Shown piece after piece: positions 33,905 through 45,107 of a DNA stretch of 64,000 bases. Both the position numbers and the translations under genes were made by a program. The notes beneath the pieces are model-generated. The model saw nothing but the letters and a program-made list of their open reading frames with translations. It searched no databases and had not been told where the DNA came from. The DNA comes from Agarophyton chilense (lineage: Eukaryota > Rhodophyta > Florideophyceae > Gracilariales > Gracilariaceae), in NCBI GenBank assembly GCA_030374765.1, contig JARGXX010000033.1:186001-250000 (forward strand), written 5' to 3'. Every line of letters starts with the position of its first letter. Positions within the stretch are counted from its first letter, which is position 1.

Positions 33905-34658
33905 TATCTCACATATCTACGTTGTGCTGGACGACAGTGCTGTATGCATAAGACGGAGGCGAGCTAAAAAATCTTTGGGAAATCGTTTGCCTTGAAGCGT
34001 TTTTACATCGAATGGCTTTATGTTTAAGATTTTTAACACGGTGCCGCTCGTGCGATATGTTAAGTGGATAAAGAATGGGTGCAGTGAAGAAGGCTGGCGT
34101 TGACTGCTGCGTGTCTGCGCCCGAACGGCCCAAATGCCCAAACGCTGTAGGATATCCACAGGACAATTGGCCTCAGATGAGATGAAAACTGTAAGCATTT
34201 TGCTGAATTCTAGTTGTTCTTGACCAAAAGTTTTTCGTGTTTTGACCTCGAAACAATAAAAACTGAAACCCTTTTTCTTACGTGCAAAAACGTGTATGAT
34301 TGCACCGGTCCTGTAAATTTGTGTCACAATCCACAGCACGCATCCGCACAGCCAATCACGTGTGGCAGAGTGTCATGTGCTGCGCATCGCCGAATCCGTT
34401 GGAGCACGGTGATCCTTGCAGATCTCGGGCCACTTCGCATAACCAGGCAATGCGCGCAGCTCCATTGGCTGAGTGGTTTCTACCACGCCGAGCATCACTC
34501 ACGCAGAGCCTTGTCCTGGCGCCGATTCACCCCCAATTCACTATTTCACGCACCCGCTCTCCCGCTCAGTGTGTCTTCATCGCTTGTCTGCATCGGTTAA
34601 CTATTCCCTCCCGCGTTGGGCACAGTTTTCTAGCGTTTCCCCTCTGCATTCTGCCGAC
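33905..34658. other. intergenic, upstream of the Old Yellow Enzyme gene
   Basis: A 140-codon minus-strand frame (33917-34339) is open but shows no recognisable domain, and its codon pattern is not persuasive. The stretch right of 34380 probably serves as promoter and 5' leader of the downstream gene. Nothing else is seen. Confidence 0.4.
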
Positions 34659-35810
34659 ATGACAAAGTACCCTAAGCTTCTTTCGCCCATTCACCTTGGT
34701 GGCTCCCTCCACCTTAAAAACCGCGTCGTCATGGCACCCATGACACGCGGCCGCGCCACTGAGAAGCTCATGGCCACCGAGCTGATGGCCGAGTACTACG
34801 CGCAGCGCGCCTCCGCTGGTCTCATCATCACAGAGGGGGTACACACCTCTGTCGTTGCTCGTGGCTGGTTCCAGGCTGCCGATATCTTCACTGCGGAGCA
34901 CGCTCAAGCGTGGAAGATCGTCACGGACCGTGTTCACCAGCGCGATGGTAAGATCTTTTGTCAATTGTGGCATACGGGCCGTGCCAGTCACTCTTCCTTT
35001 CGTGATGGTGTGAGCGGCTATGAGGGAGACATGAAATTGCCTGCGGCACCATCCGCTATCAAACGTGGTAGCCGTTCCGGAAAGCAGGGCTTTACCAATT
35101 TGCCTGGTCAGGTTGATATTGAGGTGCCGCGCGCGCTGACATTGGAGGAGGTTCAGGCATTACCTGAAGAGTATCGTAATGCTGCACAGTGTGCGAAGGA
35201 TGCCGGGTTTGATGGAGTGGAGATTCATGGCGCGAACGGGTACCTCTTGGATGAGTTTTTGCAAAGTGTCAGTAATAAGCGAACTGACAAGTACGGCGGA
35301 AGTTTTGAAAATCGGTTTCGCGTAGTCGATGAAATCTTGCGGAAGGTATTGACGGTATTCGAACCGCATCAAGTCGGGATCCGAATTTCGCCCAACGGCG
35401 TGTTCAATGGAATGGGGTCCGATGACTACCGCGAGTCATTTTTGTATTATGCTCAACGGCTAGCAGAATACAAACTGGGATACCTTCACGTCATGATTGG
35501 ATTGGGTTTCGGTTTTCATGAGAAAGGAGAACCAATGACTATGGCTGAATTCCGCAAAGTGTATGATGGTGTGCTCATTGCTAATGTCGGGTACGATGCC
35601 AAGTCTGCTGAAGAAGAAATTGCTGCCGGGCACTCGGACATGGTTTCGTTTGGCAGGCCATACATCAGCAATCCAGACTTTGTGGAACGCATCATGACTG
35701 GGGCAGAGCTCAATGAACCGGCCCCGCAGTCTGTGTACTATTCCTCCGTGGAAAATGTGTTGACCAGCACTGGTTACACTGACTATGCCACGGCGAAGGT
35801 GGAGTCGTGA
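34659..35810 (+). CDS. Old Yellow Enzyme family NAD(P)H:flavin oxidoreductase (383 aa)
   Basis: An FMN-dependent TIM-barrel ene-reductase that reduces activated C=C bonds (enones, possibly oxylipins) with NAD(P)H. The start is placed at 34659 (MTKYPKLLSPIHLGG), where family members begin. The frame is open upstream from 34473 but that part has no family similarity. Motifs in order are NRVVMAPMTRGRA, the FMN-side CQLWHTGR, the substrate-binding HGAN with His190 and Asn193, LQSVSNKRTDKYGGSFENR, the VGIRISPNG strand and DMVSFGRPYISNPDF near the C-terminus. There is no signal or targeting peptide in the chosen start. Intact, intron-free, probably host. Confidence 0.92.
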   Translation: MTKYPKLLSPIHLGGSLHLKNRVVMAPMTRGRATEKLMATELMAEYYAQRASAGLIITEGVHTSVVARGWFQAADIFTAEHAQAWKIVTDRVHQRDGKIFCQLWHTGRASHSSFRDGVSGYEGDMKLPAAPSAIKRGSRSGKQGFTNLPGQVDIEVPRALTLEEVQALPEEYRNAAQCAKDAGFDGVEIHGANGYLLDEFLQSVSNKRTDKYGGSFENRFRVVDEILRKVLTVFEPHQVGIRISPNGVFNGMGSDDYRESFLYYAQRLAEYKLGYLHVMIGLGFGFHEKGEPMTMAEFRKVYDGVLIANVGYDAKSAEEEIAAGHSDMVSFGRPYISNPDFVERIMTGAELNEPAPQSVYYSSVENVLTSTGYTDYATAKVES

Positions 35811-36690
35811 TCACTCGGCGAATTAGAACTACCAGATGCCTTGCGGGAAGAAATTCCTCTATAATCGTGTGGCACTTACCTACCGTATGAATCGGGTCTT
35901 TGGAGTCAGTTCAAACGACATCTGGTTCATTTAAATAAAAGTTACGGCCACAAGTATTTCATCATGTGCTCAAAGTTGAACCCAGCGAGTTGCGATTCCC
36001 CACACTCAGATACGCTGAAGACTGCTTGACCCTTATGACCCGTATGACCCAGGAAGCCGAGGACTAGTGAAATAGACATAAGCTACGAATTTGATTGGTA
36101 CACGAAAGAAAGTATTGGTGTTCAGCGTTCCAAATGTTGAGTTTGCTTCTGCCTCACTAGTGTCTACACGCCCCGAGGATTGGCCTCACATGAGGCCAGT
36201 TCTATTTTCGAAAAAATTAGTAAAAATCGCTGGTTTCCATATTGCAGCGGCGTATTCTATTTTCTAAGTAAAAAACTAATTTTCTAACCATGTTCCTCCT
36301 GCTTTAAAGTACATTCCTTAGACAGTTGTCTTTAGTAACAGCAGCTCAGTGGTTTCACGACCGCTCGGAGACTGATACAAACAGAGTTCAAACCTCGCTG
36401 AGTTCAGTGAAACTCGAAAACTCCTACTGGAGCTCGACTAATTCTACAAATTATTATGGTCTAAGAACGAATTTGCGTCCACTTGAACAGCAGACAGAAT
36501 AAACTGACATGTGCTAAAGCGATTGTTTCGTCAGAGACTATAATATTTCTAGCAAGTTGAATAACGCGGAATAAATTAGTAGGGGGCTTAAGATAATTTG
36601 ACCTCTTCTTTATACTTTTAAAAATGCCTCTAAAAAGCCTTAAAAACGCATGATGCCACACGAACGTCAATGTAGTTGACTAAATGTTTC
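35811..36690. other. intergenic, 3' of the Old Yellow Enzyme gene
   Basis: An AATAAAA at about 35934 could serve polyadenylation of the upstream gene. The only other structure is the TGGCCTCACATGAGGCCA palindrome (36181-36198), with a preceding AGTGTCTACACGCCCCGAGG segment that recurs near 48.6 kb. No gene seen. Confidence 0.5.
36181..36198. repeat. 18 bp near-perfect palindrome, left flank of the piggyBac region
   Basis: TGGCCTCACATGAGGCCA, preceded by GTGTCTACACGCCCCGAGGA. A near-identical segment occurs at about 48594-48613 on the other side of the piggyBac gene. Confidence 0.7.
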
Positions 36691-37146
36691 TCTAAATGTG
36701 ATGAATGTCTCCCAGATGATCTAAAAAACACAACCGACCGTTTCAAATGTGACATATATAAACATCCATATCATTGTACTTTTTGCATTCTGAACAAACA
36801 AATCTGGATTTTTAAGTGGTCTTGCAGACTTCAAATCGTCCTTGATATGTTTGAGACGTCAAAGAACCATCCAATTTCCTTCTTTTTCGATTGGTCTTCA
36901 TTAAATGAATGCCGGTTCCAGCCATATATGGGTTTTCTATTTCATCTTCAAGATTACATTTTCTTTTCATAGTTAGAATAGCATCCCAGTTGTTATCTAT
37001 TAATCTGTCTGCGAGATTACAATAGAAATTATGCGGTGTTAGATTCAATTTGTTTCCGTATGTATCCTTGTAATGATTCCAAGCATCAACGACGAAAATT
37101 TCCAGCAAAGAATTATTCACTCTGAAAGACCATTCTTTCACTTCAA
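36690..37146 (-). pseudogene. piggyBac-type transposase, C-terminal piece
   Basis: The minus strand reads FEVKEWSFRVNNSLLEIFVV followed by DAWNHYKDTYG with the third catalytic Asp, then HNFYCNLADRLIDNNWD and a C-terminal Cys-rich part (FEVCKTT, then KSRFVCSECKKYNDMDVYIC beyond an in-frame stop). A Cys-rich zinc-binding tail is standard for piggyBac. The piece begins exactly at the target duplication of element C and continues on the other side at 45841. Confidence 0.82.
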
Positions 37147-37151
37147 ACTTC

Positions 37152-37879
37152 TGTGGTGCACGCCCTCTGGGAGGGGTTCTGAAGGACTTAATAATTTTCC
37201 CGAAACATTCGGATGCGCATGGCGTAGCTGCAGCGCGCCGTGGCCCCGACTTGGGTGCAACTGACACACGTGTAACGTGGTTGGCCAGGGAGAGGCTGGC
37301 ACATCATTGCTGGATATGCTCTCTATTTATTTAGATTTATTACACTAGGCTAGGGAGTTTTCTACAGCACTTTACACTATATAGTGCCAGGGCGATCTCG
37401 CCCTGACACTCAGTAAACTTCCCCAGCCAGGGTTCTTGGCTCTAAGTCTTTTTCCGCTTTCGCGAGTCTTCCACACTCTACGGAGGTGAAGCCGCGTTAC
37501 TAACGGTAGACTTATCCACCCTGCGTCAACAGGAGACTCACCGCTGTTAGCGTGTATATCTTTCATACTACTGCCGTGTTCTCGCCCCCGTATTGGGTTT
37601 GCTACGTATTTCTTTTGGCTCTCGTGGCCCATGCCCCCGATCGCCCCCACTGGGTGGTCCCCCCTTTATCAATTGCCCACTCCCGTGGAATACAGCTCAT
37701 ACCTGGTCTGCTCCCTTCTAGCATCCCGCACTCTCCCCGCTTGGCGTGCCGGTGAACCTCGGCCTTACACCCCGACTTAGTCGTGTTCACTCCGGAGAGG
37801 CTCCGTCGCCGTGCTACCCTCCTTGGAGGAAGACTCGGACATCTTCGTGTGTTTCCGCCGCCCTTGGCGTTGCACTACA
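37152..37879 (+). repeat. 5' LTR of element C
   Basis: 728 bp, preceded by the target duplication ACTTC (37147-37151). Nearly identical to 45108-45835 and related to the solo LTR at 50137-51058. Confidence 0.95.
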
Positions 37880-37882
37880 AAC

Positions 37883-37900
37883 TGGTCTCCCGACTTAGAA
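37883..37900 (+). other. primer-binding site of element C (tRNA-Tyr type)
   Basis: TGGTCTCCCGACTTAGAA lies three bases after the LTR. Its complement ends CGGGAGACCA, the acceptor end of eukaryotic tRNA-Tyr with C1:G72 and A73. Confidence 0.78.
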
Positions 37901-37976
37901 GGCTAAGCGGACCTGGTTTGGTTGTTTTTCACATTGCTGTGCTGTCTTCTCTCGTCGAGATCTGCTTTCCAATTTC

Positions 37977-39911
37977 TTGGTTTGGACCCACTTGGTGGAC
38001 GCTTTTGTTGTCCTATTCTTAGTGGTCAACGCTACAATCATGTCACGACTACCGACGGAAGCGGAACCCGCGATCACGCGGAGCCGTTCCGTCAATGACG
38101 TGGCGCCTGCGAACCCTGGAAGGGTTCCCCCGCCGTTACCTCAAGCCGCTCCGAAAGGCAAGAGTAAGGGGTCGAACTCCTCCAAGAACAACAAGCTACC
38201 GCCTAAGGCGTCGAAGAATGGACCCAATTCTGGTGCTGGACCGGCCCCTGCCGTGGATGACCCGGCTCCTGCCGACGAAAAGGCCCAGAAAAACGAGTTC
38301 CACATCGACATAAACTCAAGTGTGAGGCAGCAGATCCGCGTAATGCGGGAAGCGCACAATGCCTTCGTGGAAGAGTTCGAAGCCCTGCGTTCCAGGTGTG
38401 ATGGCTCTTCTATGAAGGAAGTGGTTGACGACCTCCGCGTGTTGCGGGCGGACGTCAACACCCTGTTGGAATGTTTTGGTGGTCCCGCCGCTTACGTGGG
38501 AGGTGTCGAGACCCGATTCAATCGTGTTAGCGCCCGTCTCCAGACGTTAGAGCAAACCATCTTGATGGAAGACGTCCTGGAGAAGCCGGTTGCTGTGTCG
38601 CACCAAGCGAAACACGAGAGGAAAAGGGACGATACCCGCCGTCGGCGTGGAAAGCGTGACAGCGATGACTCGGACTCGTCGAACTCCTCACCGTCGTCGC
38701 GTGGCTCTCACCACTCAAATGGGTCGGACTCGTCAGATTCGTCTTCTGACGATGGCCATCGCAGGCGTTCATCCCGTTCTAAACGGTCGTCTGCCACCCA
38801 AGGTGTGATCCGCGCCCGCGAGAAGGGAAGGAAACACTCCGGGTTGAAGGAGCTGAAATGCACCAACCCCCTGTACAAGAAGTTGGTTTCTTACCGATAC
38901 TATCGGCTAGAGAACTCCTCTTTGGATCGCACGCCCCGTGGCACGGGTAGATTGAAGGATTGCATAAATCGTATGCAACTGTCACTCAGGAACCAGAACT
39001 TTTCTGGAGAAGACCCCATTTTGGTGTTGGATTTCCTTGCGAGGTTCGTCGCCGAAGCGGATATTCTCGGTATGACCGAAGGACAGGCGTTTATTGCACT
39101 CCCGTACTTTATGAAAGGCCTCGCCGAGGATCAATACAACTCTGTAAGAGGTTCGTCTAGAGCCTCCGAAGGAGAGGTAACCTGCTGGCCAGAAGCAGTA
39201 CAATACCTCTTGAGGTCCTACGCCACTAATCACGCGATTCAGTCGGCCATTCTCGCTCTTCGCGATACGCGCCAGAAGTCTGGAGAAACGGAAACCGAAT
39301 TCTCGGTGCGCCTGAACAAGGCTTTCCACCGTAGTGGGAACGTACACTCCGCCGGAGAGCGCTGCACCATGTTCATCGATGGACTGAACCCCGCTATCCG
39401 AACGCTCGTGGCCCGTTACCGGGAAGACCGAAGGAAGACCACGTATCTGGAGTTGGTCCCACACGCGCAAGCGGAAGGTGACGCTTTAAGAGCTCGTGCT
39501 CCCGGACACAGGTCGCGAACCGCCAAGGCGTTGGTGATGGAAACGAAATCGCCATCCCTATCGCTGATTGCGAGTGAGCGCCCCCAACAGGAGTACGACA
39601 ACGTACACTTCGCCCGAAGCGATATCCATTCGGTCCCGACAACCGAACTACCGTCTACGACGGACGACTCATATGACACGGCCCAGGATGGACCCCTGCT
39701 GTACGCAGACTCTCCCCGTGTTCACGGACCTCGCATCCCGTATTCAAACGGTGCGCTCCGACAGAGTCGCCCTGGATGGAAGGATACCCGCCAAGCGGTG
39801 AAGTTCACGGATGCTCGCTCCGGTTTGCAGCCCTCACGCCAGGGACTCATATGCCACATATGCTACGAACACGGTCGACCGCCCCATTCGGTTCAGTCTC
39901 AGGAAAACTGA
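37977..39911 (+). pseudogene. Element C: gag region
   Basis: It follows the gag plan of B: basic/Pro-rich head, predicted helical segment (about 38290-38560), acidic Ser-rich linker (SDDSDSSNSSPSSRG), then a capsid-like domain with LPYFMKGLAEDQYNSVRGSS and SVRLNKAFHRSGN. The end shows part of a zinc knuckle (ICHICYEHGRPP). Long and largely open. Confidence 0.85.
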
Positions 39912-41032
39912 TTATGGGAGTCTCCCCTTCGGGAGAGGCGTCCCTGACATCGAGGTTGTCGGCGCCCGAGGCGTCCCCGCCTCGCTCCCCGGTCAAAATC
40001 CTCTCAAGGAAACAGGCCGTCTCAGACGTGAACTCTGAACACTTTGGTGTTTTACGTCGACCTTGGAAACGGGTACATCACAACCGGTTCCCGGAAAGAG
40101 TCATGGTCATGGCGAAGCGAAACTTTAAAGTTTACGCTGACCTAGGCCTTACTACCAAGTTCATGGTGCGTTTTCTCACTGTGTTGGATACAGGTACAGA
40201 ACCGAACTTCGTCGTGGAATCTATCCTACCACCTGCTTTGCAGTCGCAAATCCGCCGTGGCGTAGCATTAGACGCCGCTGACGCTGGTAACAATCCGTTA
40301 GAAACGGTTGGAGTGATCGATTTGGTGGTACGCTTAGGACCCTGCGTCGTGAAGCTGCACTTTATTGTCTGTCGGTCACTCCCCGCCCCTCTCATCTTGG
40401 GTTGTGATTTTTGCGACCGTTTCGTCGAAGCGATTGTACCCCGCTTAAAGCGTGTGGAATTGGACGATGGATCCTCTGTTCCCATCGTCCGCCGTCCGCC
40501 GAAGCGTGCATCGAAGAAGCATGTTCCTCTTCCTGCTGCACAGGAGTTCCCCGCCGCTTTTCGCGAGTCTACAAAGCTTCGTGTCGACGAGTCGATTTGT
40601 TGCATTCCGCCAAAGTCCCACTCTTGGTTGCGTGTCAGTTCTCGTCAGCACGGTACTCGAATCGTTCGACCGATACCATCACTGTCGAACAGGCATCAAC
40701 TCGCTTTCGCGGATGGTATGGTTCACATTGAGCCCGACAAGTCGTTTTGTGTATGTGTTTCCAACTTTGGAGAGAAACACCAGTATCTGGTTAGGAACCA
40801 AGTCATTGGAAGAGTTGCTCCTCACCCCATGTCTATCTTTACCCTTCAAGGGGATCGTACCGGTTCAACCGGAATGGGTCACCCTGAGGAGGGGGATAAT
40901 CTCGTCGGAGGTCCCCAGTCTACGCTGAACTTATCCACACTGCCGTGTGTGTCGCCACCAGCAGTACTGGTTAAGTTATCCAATGGTTCTTGGGATTGCT
41001 GTCATCGACTACCGTCGGTTCTGCACGACTGA
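39912..41032 (+). pseudogene. Element C: protease region
   Basis: It matches B around the retropepsin: RVMVMAKRNFKVYADLGL, FLTVLDTGTEPNFV, LILGCDFCDRFVEAI and DDGSSVPIVRR, followed by the same linker blocks (HQLAFADGMVHIEPDKSF; HQYLVRNQVIG). No functional polymerase domain follows. Confidence 0.82.
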
Positions 41033-41039
41033 CGTTGGA

Positions 41040-43622
41040 AAGATACCACCTGAGTTGGTGAATTTCAAAGCCCAGCCATTGCTGGATGGGCTACCGAATT
41101 GTTCGGATCATGAGAATTGCTGGAACTCGTGGCTTTCAGTAATGCCTTCCGCTGTTCAGTGTTCGATGGCCTGCATGCGCCCAAGGCGCAGAGGAGGGCC
41201 ATTTAACAGAACTCTGGATGCTTCAGCCCCTCGAAACGAGGATGGTTCTCAGAATCCCTCGCATATTGCGGAAGTTCCCGTTTCTACGGTAGGGCTAATC
41301 TATCCCATCCAGATGGTTGCTTTACCCGCCAATAAGCGATTCCCGCTCTACAACCCACCCGGGGGACTCTCTGATATACCGATTCAATCGGACGCTGGCC
41401 TGGATGGCCTTTCTTCTCTCACGCCACTGCGCGGTGTCTATCCCCGCCAGTTGGGCGTTTCTACCACTCTCTATGCCGCTCCGTCTAAGGAAGGGGAAGA
41501 GGATGTTGACTCTCGTCGAGAGACTGTTACCGCTTCGTCGCGTCATGATAACGGTGGTACACGGAGCTCTGGACACATCGAAATGGATATTGGTGGACGG
41601 AAAGCTTCGTCGACGGACGTGCCCGGCACTCATCTGCACCGTGCCACTGATGCTGAGTCCTCTCGAGGAAGTTCTACCGCATCTGTGCACCATGGCACTC
41701 CCCCCGGGGATTCTGGTTTGCAGAAAGCGCCACACAATGGAAAGTCTCGCGCCGAAGCGAAGTCGTTGCTGAAAGTTAGTCGCGCTCGCGAAACATCACC
41801 GGCACCGCCGTTGGAAGACATTCATGGTTCTTTGCATTTGCATTTCGTGAATCACGGTTCTCTTTCGACAGCATTGCTGGGTACTGAAAGGAATGCCCTC
41901 GCGGGCTCTCTTAAGCCGATCTCGTCCGACGGCTCAACTCTTATAGTACGGAAGGACATACCGGTTATACCGGGCAAGCACAGCGTACCTCTCGAGGAAA
42001 CCCAACCCAGGACACTGGAATCTGATGTCGATCAACCGCAAATGAGCGAGAGAAACCCGAATGTCTCGGTTGTTACCAAAACTGTCGTCGTGGACGCATG
42101 GGTCAGTCCGGATGCTTTACACGTCGAAGATGACGGAGGGGAGCCGGACATTCCGGGTTATGATGGAACTACGCTAGTCATAACATCCACTCTAGATCTT
42201 TTGCCCTTTTGGGGAAGGTCTACCGCTTTTGTGTCGGATGGTGCCCACCAATGGGATTCAACATCTGTTGTCTTGCCACAAAGTGGAAAATCTCTCGCCG
42301 AAGCGATCTTGTCGAAGGATTATTTTTGCGCTTGCGACACTGAACCGGCTGTGCCGTCGAGCGTTGATCTGCAGCCCGTGGGTCAAGGTTCGTCGACACT
42401 AGCTACGCTGGACACTACAGAGCAGGCCCTCTCGGGATCCTCTGAGCCGACTACACCGGAAGTGTGGACACCAACTGCACGGCAGGAAACACCGGCTAGG
42501 CCGGGCAAGCACACCGTACAGGACGGGAGAAACACACCCAGCACGCTTGACACTGGTTCAGGACGCTCGCGCAGTCACGGATACAGTCCGATTGTCTCGG
42601 TTGACCCCGACAGTATTGTCGAAGTCGCACCTGTCACTCCGGAGAACGGACACGTCGATGACGGAAGCACCTCGTCGCCGAGTGAAGTTGGACCCTCGAG
42701 AGGGATAGTTTGTGACCACCTTGCTTCCCAGAGGGACAATTCGCAGGAAACGTCACAGCACGTTCGTGATGGAGACACGGTTGAGCCGGATATGCACGCC
42801 CGACGTGGTACTTTGTCGCCGAAGCTAGCCGACACACCGGCAACGCCGTTGCACACGCCCTCACGTGAGGAGGCGGAACGCAGCACGGCGCGGAGCGCTC
42901 CCAGCCATCAGCTAGTCACGTCACGTGACCAAGTGGCACCCGACAGGGGAGATGCACCAATAGGCGCTCGAGGCGATTCAACCGTCAAGAGACGACGCCC
43001 CGTGGTAAAACCGCCTCCTGCGTCAAGTTCATCACCGTCGCGACGGATTCCACTAAGGAAACTCGCGGAGCGCGATCCAGAAACCCAGCTTTGGGATGAG
43101 TCCGCGTTCCCCCGAAGGGTGGTTTCTGCACGAGAAGTCTCGGTAAGCTCCCCGACCCGAAAACTGGGACCATTGCCCTATGGGAAGGCCTTCGGCCTAA
43201 GCCGTCGAAATGACGATTCTCGTCACGACGCCATGGCGAAAGTACCACGCCAAGCGGTCAAAGCCTCCCAGAAACCGGTTCGTATCCGTACCGAGGTCAG
43301 GGAAAGGCCGTACCAAGCCGTGGACCCCTGCGGGGACGGACACAGTAGCCCACACGCGATGGCGGAAAGCTGCCAGTATGGAACTGTGACACAGGCACGG
43401 CAGGGCCGAAAATTCTACGATCAGTTTGTTATCGACCACGTCATGGAGCATTCTTACCATCGGGATGGTTACATACAGTATCGCGTCCGTTGGCACGGGT
43501 TGGGTCCCGAATGGGATTCCATTGAGCCAATGCAGCACCTCCCACGTTCTAAAGTGGTTTCATATCACCGCAGGACGCGGACGGGAATCCCGGCATCGGT
43601 GGTGAAAGCCCAAGTGGGATAG
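41040..43622 (+). CDS. Element C: long spacer ORF ending in a chromodomain
   Basis: A continuous frame of more than 850 codons, mostly Ser/Thr/Pro/Glu-rich and disordered-looking. It ends with a chromodomain (FVIDHVMEHSYHRDGYIQYR then VRWHGLGPEWDSIEPMQHLP, about 43.42-43.56 kb) and the tail RSKVVSYHRR shared with B. The middle contains two diverged copies of a roughly 546 bp unit. In B the corresponding spacer plus chromodomain is the tail of integrase. Here it is fused to non-polymerase sequence. Confidence 0.75.
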   Translation, partial: KIPPELVNFKAQPLLDGLPNCSDHENCWNSWLSVMPSAVQCSMACMRPRRRGGPFNRTLDASAPRNEDGSQNPSHIAEVPVSTVGLIYPIQMVALPANKRFPLYNPPGGLSDIPIQSDAGLDGLSSLTPLRGVYPRQLGVSTTLYAAPSKEGEEDVDSRRETVTASSRHDNGGTRSSGHIEMDIGGRKASSTDVPGTHLHRATDAESSRGSSTASVHHGTPPGDSGLQKAPHNGKSRAEAKSLLKVSRARETSPAPPLEDIHGSLHLHFVNHGSLSTALLGTERNALAGSLKPISSDGSTLIVRKDIPVIPGKHSVPLEETQPRTLESDVDQPQMSERNPNVSVVTKTVVVDAWVSPDALHVEDDGGEPDIPGYDGTTLVITSTLDLLPFWGRSTAFVSDGAHQWDSTSVVLPQSGKSLAEAILSKDYFCACDTEPAVPSSVDLQPVGQGSSTLATLDTTEQALSGSSEPTTPEVWTPTARQETPARPGKHTVQDGRNTPSTLDTGSGRSRSHGYSPIVSVDPDSIVEVAPVTPENGHVDDGSTSSPSEVGPSRGIVCDHLASQRDNSQETSQHVRDGDTVEPDMHARRGTLSPKLADTPATPLHTPSREEAERSTARSAPSHQLVTSRDQVAPDRGDAPIGARGDSTVKRRRPVVKPPPASSSSPSRRIPLRKLAERDPETQLWDESAFPRRVVSAREVSVSSPTRKLGPLPYGKAFGLSRRNDDSRHDAMAKVPRQAVKASQKPVRIRTEVRERPYQAVDPCGDGHSSPHAMAESCQYGTVTQARQGRKFYDQFVIDHVMEHSYHRDGYIQYRVRWHGLGPEWDSIEPMQHLPRSKVVSYHRRTRTGIPASVVKAQVG

Positions 43623-45107
43623 TAGCCCACCTTGGTGGAGAGAAGGAGAACTATGGTTGTTTGGTCGGAAATGGAGAAGAAGCAGTATGGTTGGCTTTAT
43701 TATTCATGCCGTTCATACGGGAGTGGCTCTCACTTGGTGTGAGGTCACAACAATGCTCGCTCTTAGCGGTCGGGTCCCGACTGTTGTCGTGTCTGATCGC
43801 CCCTTTCGTTTTCGGTTGTTTACACTTGATGGGTTTTTCATCCAGCTTGCTGGTTCACGATTGCTTCTGTGATCCGTAATCACGGTTTTTCCCATTCGTT
43901 ATGGTGTACAGCAACCGATTGCATCGTTTCTTGATGAGCTTTGTTGCCGCTGGTCGCCCACGAGTCGTGGTGGTGAAGCCCCATACTTGGGATGTGGACT
44001 TGGTCCATCACCGCTGCGCGGGTGCTACTGTACACTACAGGTCACCTGGAGACCTTCCTCGTTTGTTTATTAATCGTTCAGAACGATTCGGCTCCTCGTT
44101 TGCTTACGGTTGCTTTCTCCGGAATCGGATGTTTCATCTCTACAGTAATACCTGGATTCCAGTTGCGGAAACCCCGTTACTTCAGGAATACTACTCTGAT
44201 TCGGATGAGACTTGGACACAGACTATTCTGGAGATATACAAGCGCCTTGGCGAAGACGGAACCCAATTATCTTGGGAAACGTCAGAGATATGACATCTTT
44301 TCAGTTTGCCGCTCTATTCTTATCCTGAACTGAAACAGGTCGCGACTTCCCACTTAATGGTGTTCAGTTTTCCCATTCTTGGGTGCAATTGAACGTTCTG
44401 CTTCTTGTGAGTACGCCGACTAGTGGGGTTAGTGCCAGGACTTTTGCATCTGAAGTTATCCGCGTTTTGCGTTGTGGACCGCTTTGAACCCGGTAATCCT
44501 GGTTTGGACCGGTGGAAAAACCGCCCGTCCGCGGGAAGCTGGAACTCGGTTCGAGACACGATCTCCCTTGGGAGTTAGTAGACAGCACGGGAAAGACACT
44601 GGAAGTCAAGACCCACGACACCGGGCATTAGCCGTGTTGACGAAGCTCGTGCGCTCCTACCCTTGCAGGGGGGAGGTGGTCCGATGATTCGCTGGCCGCG
44701 TACTCTCCCAGGGAGAAATCGGAACGCCTCAGGGAGGAATGTGAAGGCTATGAAGCTGACAAAAACATCTCATGGAGGGATATACCGCGCAAGCAGAGGT
44801 GCCACACAACCGAACAATCGGGATGGCGGACTACAGTATCCACAACAAGGGAACCCGACAAGGAATGGTCGTGCAACTTGGTGATTGCGCTTCACTCTTG
44901 CTGAGGATCACAACCGCAACTCGCGGGGCGCACTGCGATCGCAGATAGAATTTCTCTCTCATGAGGATGAGCCGATGAAATCGCAGTGGATTCGCTCCAG
45001 GCGGAGGTGTCTACTGGTAACCGAAATATGGACGTGCACAGCGGATGTATTCCCGACGGCGTCGACGTTCCTCGTCGAGGTTGTCGCTCCGTCTGAGAAG
45101 GGGGATA
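43623..45107. other. Element C: 3' internal region, unassigned
   Basis: About 1.5 kb between the chromodomain and the polypurine tract GAGAAGGGGGATA (45095-45107). Plus-strand frames such as 43901-44293 are open but unrecognised. I found no counterpart of the reverse-oriented coding region of A, B and E. Confidence 0.6.

Noticed and set aside
43623-45107. Reverse-oriented extra gene in element C
   Set aside because: Minus-strand frames there are short and share no landmarks with those of A, B and E.
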